The notes below the pieces were generated by a model. That model searched no databases. It was not told the origin of the DNA and saw nothing but the letters and a program-made list of their open reading frames with translations. A DNA stretch of 9,117 nucleotides, taken from NCBI GenBank assembly GCA_945827765.1, contig CALZPS010000044.1, positions 1 through 9,117 of the forward strand. The letters run 5' to 3'. A program made the translations under genes and the position numbers. This stretch comes from an uncultured Lachnospiraceae bacterium (GTDB lineage: Bacteria > Bacillota > Clostridia > Lachnospirales > Lachnospiraceae). This document shows positions 7,236 to 9,117 of this stretch, piece after piece (within the stretch, counting starts at the first letter, position 1; the number at the start of each line of letters is the position of its first letter).

Positions 7236-7256
7236 ATATTCACCTAATGTGGATAA
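7236..7256. promoter_or_regulatory. DnaA-box-like pair upstream of marR-thyA-folA
   Basis: TGTGGATAA at 7248-7256 is a perfect consensus DnaA box (TTATCCACA) read on the - strand. An imperfect partner in the opposite orientation, ATATTCACC, lies at 7236-7244 and differs at its first and last base. Together they form a near-palindrome with the loop TAA. It lies about 75 bases upstream of the candidate -10 of the marR unit. The sequence match is direct; binding by DnaA is inference from a short motif. Confidence 0.4.
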
Positions 7257-7264
7257 GTAAACTT

Positions 7265-7290
7265 TTTTGTAGAAACGTTTTAATACAAAA
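7265..7290. repeat. Nested palindrome upstream of the marR promoter
   Basis: TTTTGTA (7265-7271) and TACAAAA (7284-7290) are perfect reverse complements, and between them lies the eight-base palindrome AAACGTTT (7273-7280). The site ends just upstream of the candidate -35 region. The size and symmetry fit a binding site for a dimeric regulator, but AT-rich DNA gives such dyads by chance fairly often. Confidence 0.4.
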
Positions 7291-7295
7291 TTAGG

Positions 7296-7325
7296 TTGCA
7301 TCATGAGTTGTCAGTAGACTATAAT
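7296..7325 (+). promoter_or_regulatory. Candidate promoter of the marR-thyA-folA unit
   Basis: A perfect -10 hexamer TATAAT lies at 7320-7325. Eighteen bases upstream is TTGCAT (7296-7301), a weak -35 match (three of six). Transcription would begin near 7332, about 70 bases before the marR start. The strong terminator at 7172-7207 means this unit needs its own promoter, which supports the call; the weak -35 would suit an activated or otherwise regulated promoter. Confidence 0.6.
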
Positions 7326-7333
7326 AAAAGAGA

Positions 7334-7368
7334 ATTTGCAAACAAAGGCAAGCTATTCATCTGCAAAT
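7334..7368. repeat. Inverted repeat in the marR leader, candidate operator
   Basis: ATTTGCA (7334-7340) and TGCAAAT (7362-7368) are perfect reverse complements 21 bases apart. The left arm is part of the eight-base palindrome TTTGCAAA (7335-7342). The repeat starts at about the predicted transcription start, a common place for MarR-family autoregulatory operators. It could instead form a loose hairpin in the mRNA leader. Confidence 0.4.
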
Positions 7369-7402
7369 AGAAGGGAACAAGTCCGTTGGAAAGGGAGAGC
7401 AT

Positions 7403-7837
7403 ATGGAAAAAAGAGGGTATCCTATTGGATTTACCGTAAAGCAGATTAACAATGTATACGAAAAAGAATTGAATGAAAAACTAAAAACGCTTGGTATTAC
7501 CTCTTCGCAGTGTGCGGTGCTTGATTATTTGTTTCACACAAACAAAGATGAGGTGAATCAGTGCGATGTAGAGCGTGCATTAAGTCTCAAGAATCCGACG
7601 GTGACCGGTATTTTAAAACGGCTGGATGAAAAGGGGTTTCTCTTCTGTGTTCCGAGTACGACAGACAAGCGTAAGAAGAACATTTATCTGACGGAGAAGG
7701 CGTATGACATTCAGCGCCGCATGGAGGCAGACCGCAAGAAACTGGAAAAAGAGCTGACCCGGGGGATGACAAAGAAAGAAATTACTGCGCTCAAACGCGG
7801 GTTGGAAAAATTGCTTTACAATATTGCAGAACCGTAA
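7403..7837 (+). CDS. MarR-family transcriptional regulator
   Basis: A 144-residue winged-helix DNA-binding protein, the usual MarR length; members bind palindromic DNA as dimers and often repress their own operon until a small ligand or oxidation releases them. Residues 1-30 form the N-terminal dimerisation helix. The helix-turn-helix covers about 50-80, with the recognition helix around LKNPTVTGILKRLDEKGFL (62-80). The wing carries the hallmark DKR at 88-90, and the C-terminal helices (about 98-140) are strongly charged. Three cysteines (C37, C54, C82) are present, but none sits in an arrangement I recognise as a redox sensor. The ligand cannot be inferred. The start follows AAGGGAG at 7391-7397. 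The stop lies 24 bp before thyA, which implies cotranscription and suggests control of thyA-folA or simple co-location. Family call is secure and the target is inference. Confidence 0.92.
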   Translation: MEKRGYPIGFTVKQINNVYEKELNEKLKTLGITSSQCAVLDYLFHTNKDEVNQCDVERALSLKNPTVTGILKRLDEKGFLFCVPSTTDKRKKNIYLTEKAYDIQRRMEADRKKLEKELTRGMTKKEITALKRGLEKLLYNIAEP

Positions 7838-7861
7838 GCAGGAATCGCAGGGAGGAAATAA

Positions 7862-8710
7862 ATGAGTTACGCAGACAAAGTATTTATTGAGATGTGCCGT
7901 GATATTATCGAGAACGGCACCAGTACGGAAGGGGAGAAAGTGCGTCCGGTTTGGGAGGACGGCACACCGGCCTACACAATTAAGAAATTCGGAGTGGTCA
8001 ACCGCTATGATTTGTCGAAAGAATTCCCGGCACTGACTTTAAGACGCACGGGAATCAAGAGCTGTACCGATGAGCTGCTGTGGATTTGGCAGAAGAAGTC
8101 CAATAACATCCATGAGTTAAACAGTCATATCTGGGACAGTTGGGCAGATGAGGATGGTTCTATCGGCAAAGCTTATGGTTATCAGATGCAGGTAAAACAT
8201 CAGTACAAAGAGGGAATGATGGATCAGGTGGAGCGAGTGATTTATGATTTGAAACATAATCCATACAGTCGCCGTATTATGACGAATATCTATGTGCATC
8301 AGGATTTGCACGAGATGAACCTGTATCCCTGTGCATACAGTATGACATTTAATGTAACGAAAGAAAAAGACAGCGATAAGCTGACGTTGAACGGGATTTT
8401 GAATCAGCGTTCGCAGGATGTGTTGGCAGCGAATAACTGGAATGTATGTCAGTATGCAGTGCTTTTGCATATGCTGGCGCAGGTATGTGACATGAAGGTT
8501 GGCGAGTTCGTGCATGTGATTGCGGATGCACATATTTATGACCGCCATGTTCCACTGATTCAGGAGTTGATTTCCCGTGAGCCGCTGCCGGCACCGGCTT
8601 TCTGGCTCAATCCGGATATCAAGGATTTTTACAAGTTTACGCCGGAGGATGTACGTCTGGATCATTATCAGACACATCCGCAGATAAAAAATATTCCGAT
8701 TGCGGTATGA
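7862..8710 (+). CDS. thyA: Thymidylate synthase (Bacillus ThyA-like type)
   Basis: Converts dUMP to dTMP with 5,10-methylenetetrahydrofolate, releasing dihydrofolate; 282 residues, cytoplasmic dimer. The nucleophile is C157 in LYPCAYSM. R137 and R138 in YSRRIM match the phosphate-binding arginines donated across the dimer. QRSQD (182-186) and N194 match the dUMP-binding segment, and H224 and Y226 in ADAHIYDRH match E. coli H207 and Y209. ELLWIWQKKSN (71-81), HIWDSW (89-94) and FWLNPDIKDFY (247-257) resemble B. subtilis ThyA as I recall it. Two departures stand out: the usual Cys-His pair is Cys-Ala, and the LGxPFN motif reads LAANNWN (188-194). The start follows GGGAGG at 7850-7855 with six bases spacing. 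It lies between marR and folA, 33 bp from folA, which recycles its dihydrofolate product. Confidence 0.95.
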   Translation: MSYADKVFIEMCRDIIENGTSTEGEKVRPVWEDGTPAYTIKKFGVVNRYDLSKEFPALTLRRTGIKSCTDELLWIWQKKSNNIHELNSHIWDSWADEDGSIGKAYGYQMQVKHQYKEGMMDQVERVIYDLKHNPYSRRIMTNIYVHQDLHEMNLYPCAYSMTFNVTKEKDSDKLTLNGILNQRSQDVLAANNWNVCQYAVLLHMLAQVCDMKVGEFVHVIADAHIYDRHVPLIQELISREPLPAPAFWLNPDIKDFYKFTPEDVRLDHYQTHPQIKNIPIAV

Positions 8711-8743
8711 TGCCGGGCAGCAGAAAGAAGAGAGGACAGACAT

Positions 8744-9117
8744 ATGAATTTGATTGTAGCCGTAGACAAGAACTGGGCGATTGGTAAAGATAATAAAATG
8801 ATGTGGAGTCTTCCGGCGGATATGAAATTTTTCCGTGAGAAGACAACAGGACATGTGGTAGTAATGGGAAGGAAAACGCTGGAAAGTTTTCCGAACGGAA
8901 TGCCGTTGAAAAACAGGACGAATATTGTGTTGACAAAAAACCGTGCATATAAGGTGAAGGACGCGGTGGTAGTGCATACGGTGGAGAAACTTTTAGAGGA
9001 ATTAAAAAAATACGATTCCGAGGATATCTATGTGATTGCCGGAGAGAGTGTTTACCGCCTGCTGCTGTCGTACTGTGATAAGGCATATGTCACCAAAATC
9101 GACCATGCCTATGATGC
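8744..9117 (+). CDS. folA: Dihydrofolate reductase (3' end outside window)
   Basis: NADPH-dependent reduction of dihydrofolate to tetrahydrofolate, needed to regenerate the cofactor used by ThyA next door. The first 124 codons plus two bases are present; bacterial DHFRs are usually about 160 residues, so roughly the last quarter is missing. IVAVDKNWAIGKDNKMMWSLPADMKFF is read across residues 4-30 in two overlapping motifs: AIGKDNKMMW (12-21) and the catalytic acid D26 in LPADMKFF. The NADPH-binding motif MGRKTLESFP is at 41-50, followed by RTNIVLT (58-64). The second nucleotide-binding loop is VIAGESVYRLLL (97-108); the first glycine of the near-invariant Gly-Gly pair is Ala99. The start follows AAGAGAGGA at 8728-8736. 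No second start or frameshift is visible. Identity is secure. Whether the Ala affects activity or the trimethoprim response cannot be judged from sequence alone. Confidence 0.95.
   Translation, partial: MNLIVAVDKNWAIGKDNKMMWSLPADMKFFREKTTGHVVVMGRKTLESFPNGMPLKNRTNIVLTKNRAYKVKDAVVVHTVEKLLEELKKYDSEDIYVIAGESVYRLLLSYCDKAYVTKIDHAYD

Noticed and set aside
7064..7294. Open frame of 76 codons over the tRNA (translation with VAQLVEY and VAGSSPVYRS)
   Set aside because: This is the familiar artefact of translating a tRNA gene; the cloverleaf is complete and the frame has no ribosome binding site.
8117..8977. Long - strand open frame (286 codons) over thyA and folA
   Set aside because: It lies antisense to two securely identified genes, its composition is rich in His, Ile and Cys without any recognisable domain, and it has no plausible ribosome binding site.
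1..9117. CRISPR array, insertion sequence, toxin-antitoxin or other defence system
   Set aside because: No regularly spaced repeats, transposase motifs, terminal inverted repeats or defence-type domains were seen; the window is filled by conserved core genes.

Overview
The window looks like a chromosomal housekeeping segment of a low-to-mid GC Firmicute, most likely class Clostridia and probably Lachnospiraceae. The basis is gene order (rel, MBL-fold hydrolase, hemZ-like radical SAM gene, hisS, aspS), strong purine-rich ribosome binding sites, a Firmicute-type tRNA without encoded CCA, and a ThyA resembling the Bacillus subtilis ThyA type. The taxonomic call is inference from recalled family features; no search was run. 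All genes are on the + strand.

Positions 1-6951 form a probable single transcription unit whose promoter lies upstream of the window. In order it holds the 3' part of the bifunctional (p)ppGpp synthetase/hydrolase gene rel, a glyoxalase II-like metallo-beta-lactamase hydrolase, a HemZ-type radical SAM protein, histidyl-tRNA synthetase and aspartyl-tRNA synthetase. Gaps are 18-102 bp, and I see no strong terminator and no T-box between them. The unit combines stringent-response signalling and tRNA charging with two metabolic or redox enzymes. The rel-MBL gap contains a degenerate duplication of the end of rel.

Positions 6952-7402 are AT-rich and non-coding apart from one tRNA. They hold a weak dyad after aspS, a near-consensus promoter (TTGACA, 17 bp, TATAGT), tRNA-Gly(GCC) at 7091-7163 and a strong intrinsic terminator at 7172-7207. 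The tRNA promoter and leader are covered by an unusual nested inverted repeat. Between the terminator and the next gene lie a consensus DnaA box, two further dyads and a candidate promoter.

Positions 7403-9117 carry a second, tightly packed unit: a MarR-family regulator, thymidylate synthase (thyA) and the 5' part of dihydrofolate reductase (folA). ThyA converts dUMP to dTMP and produces dihydrofolate, which FolA recycles. The MarR protein is the obvious candidate local regulator, with the dyads upstream as candidate operators.

I did not find a previously undescribed system. The genes are recognisable families. The points worth a second look are local: non-coding dyads around the tRNA and marR promoters, a DnaA box before a dTMP-synthesis unit, and non-canonical residues in HisRS, AspRS, ThyA and FolA.
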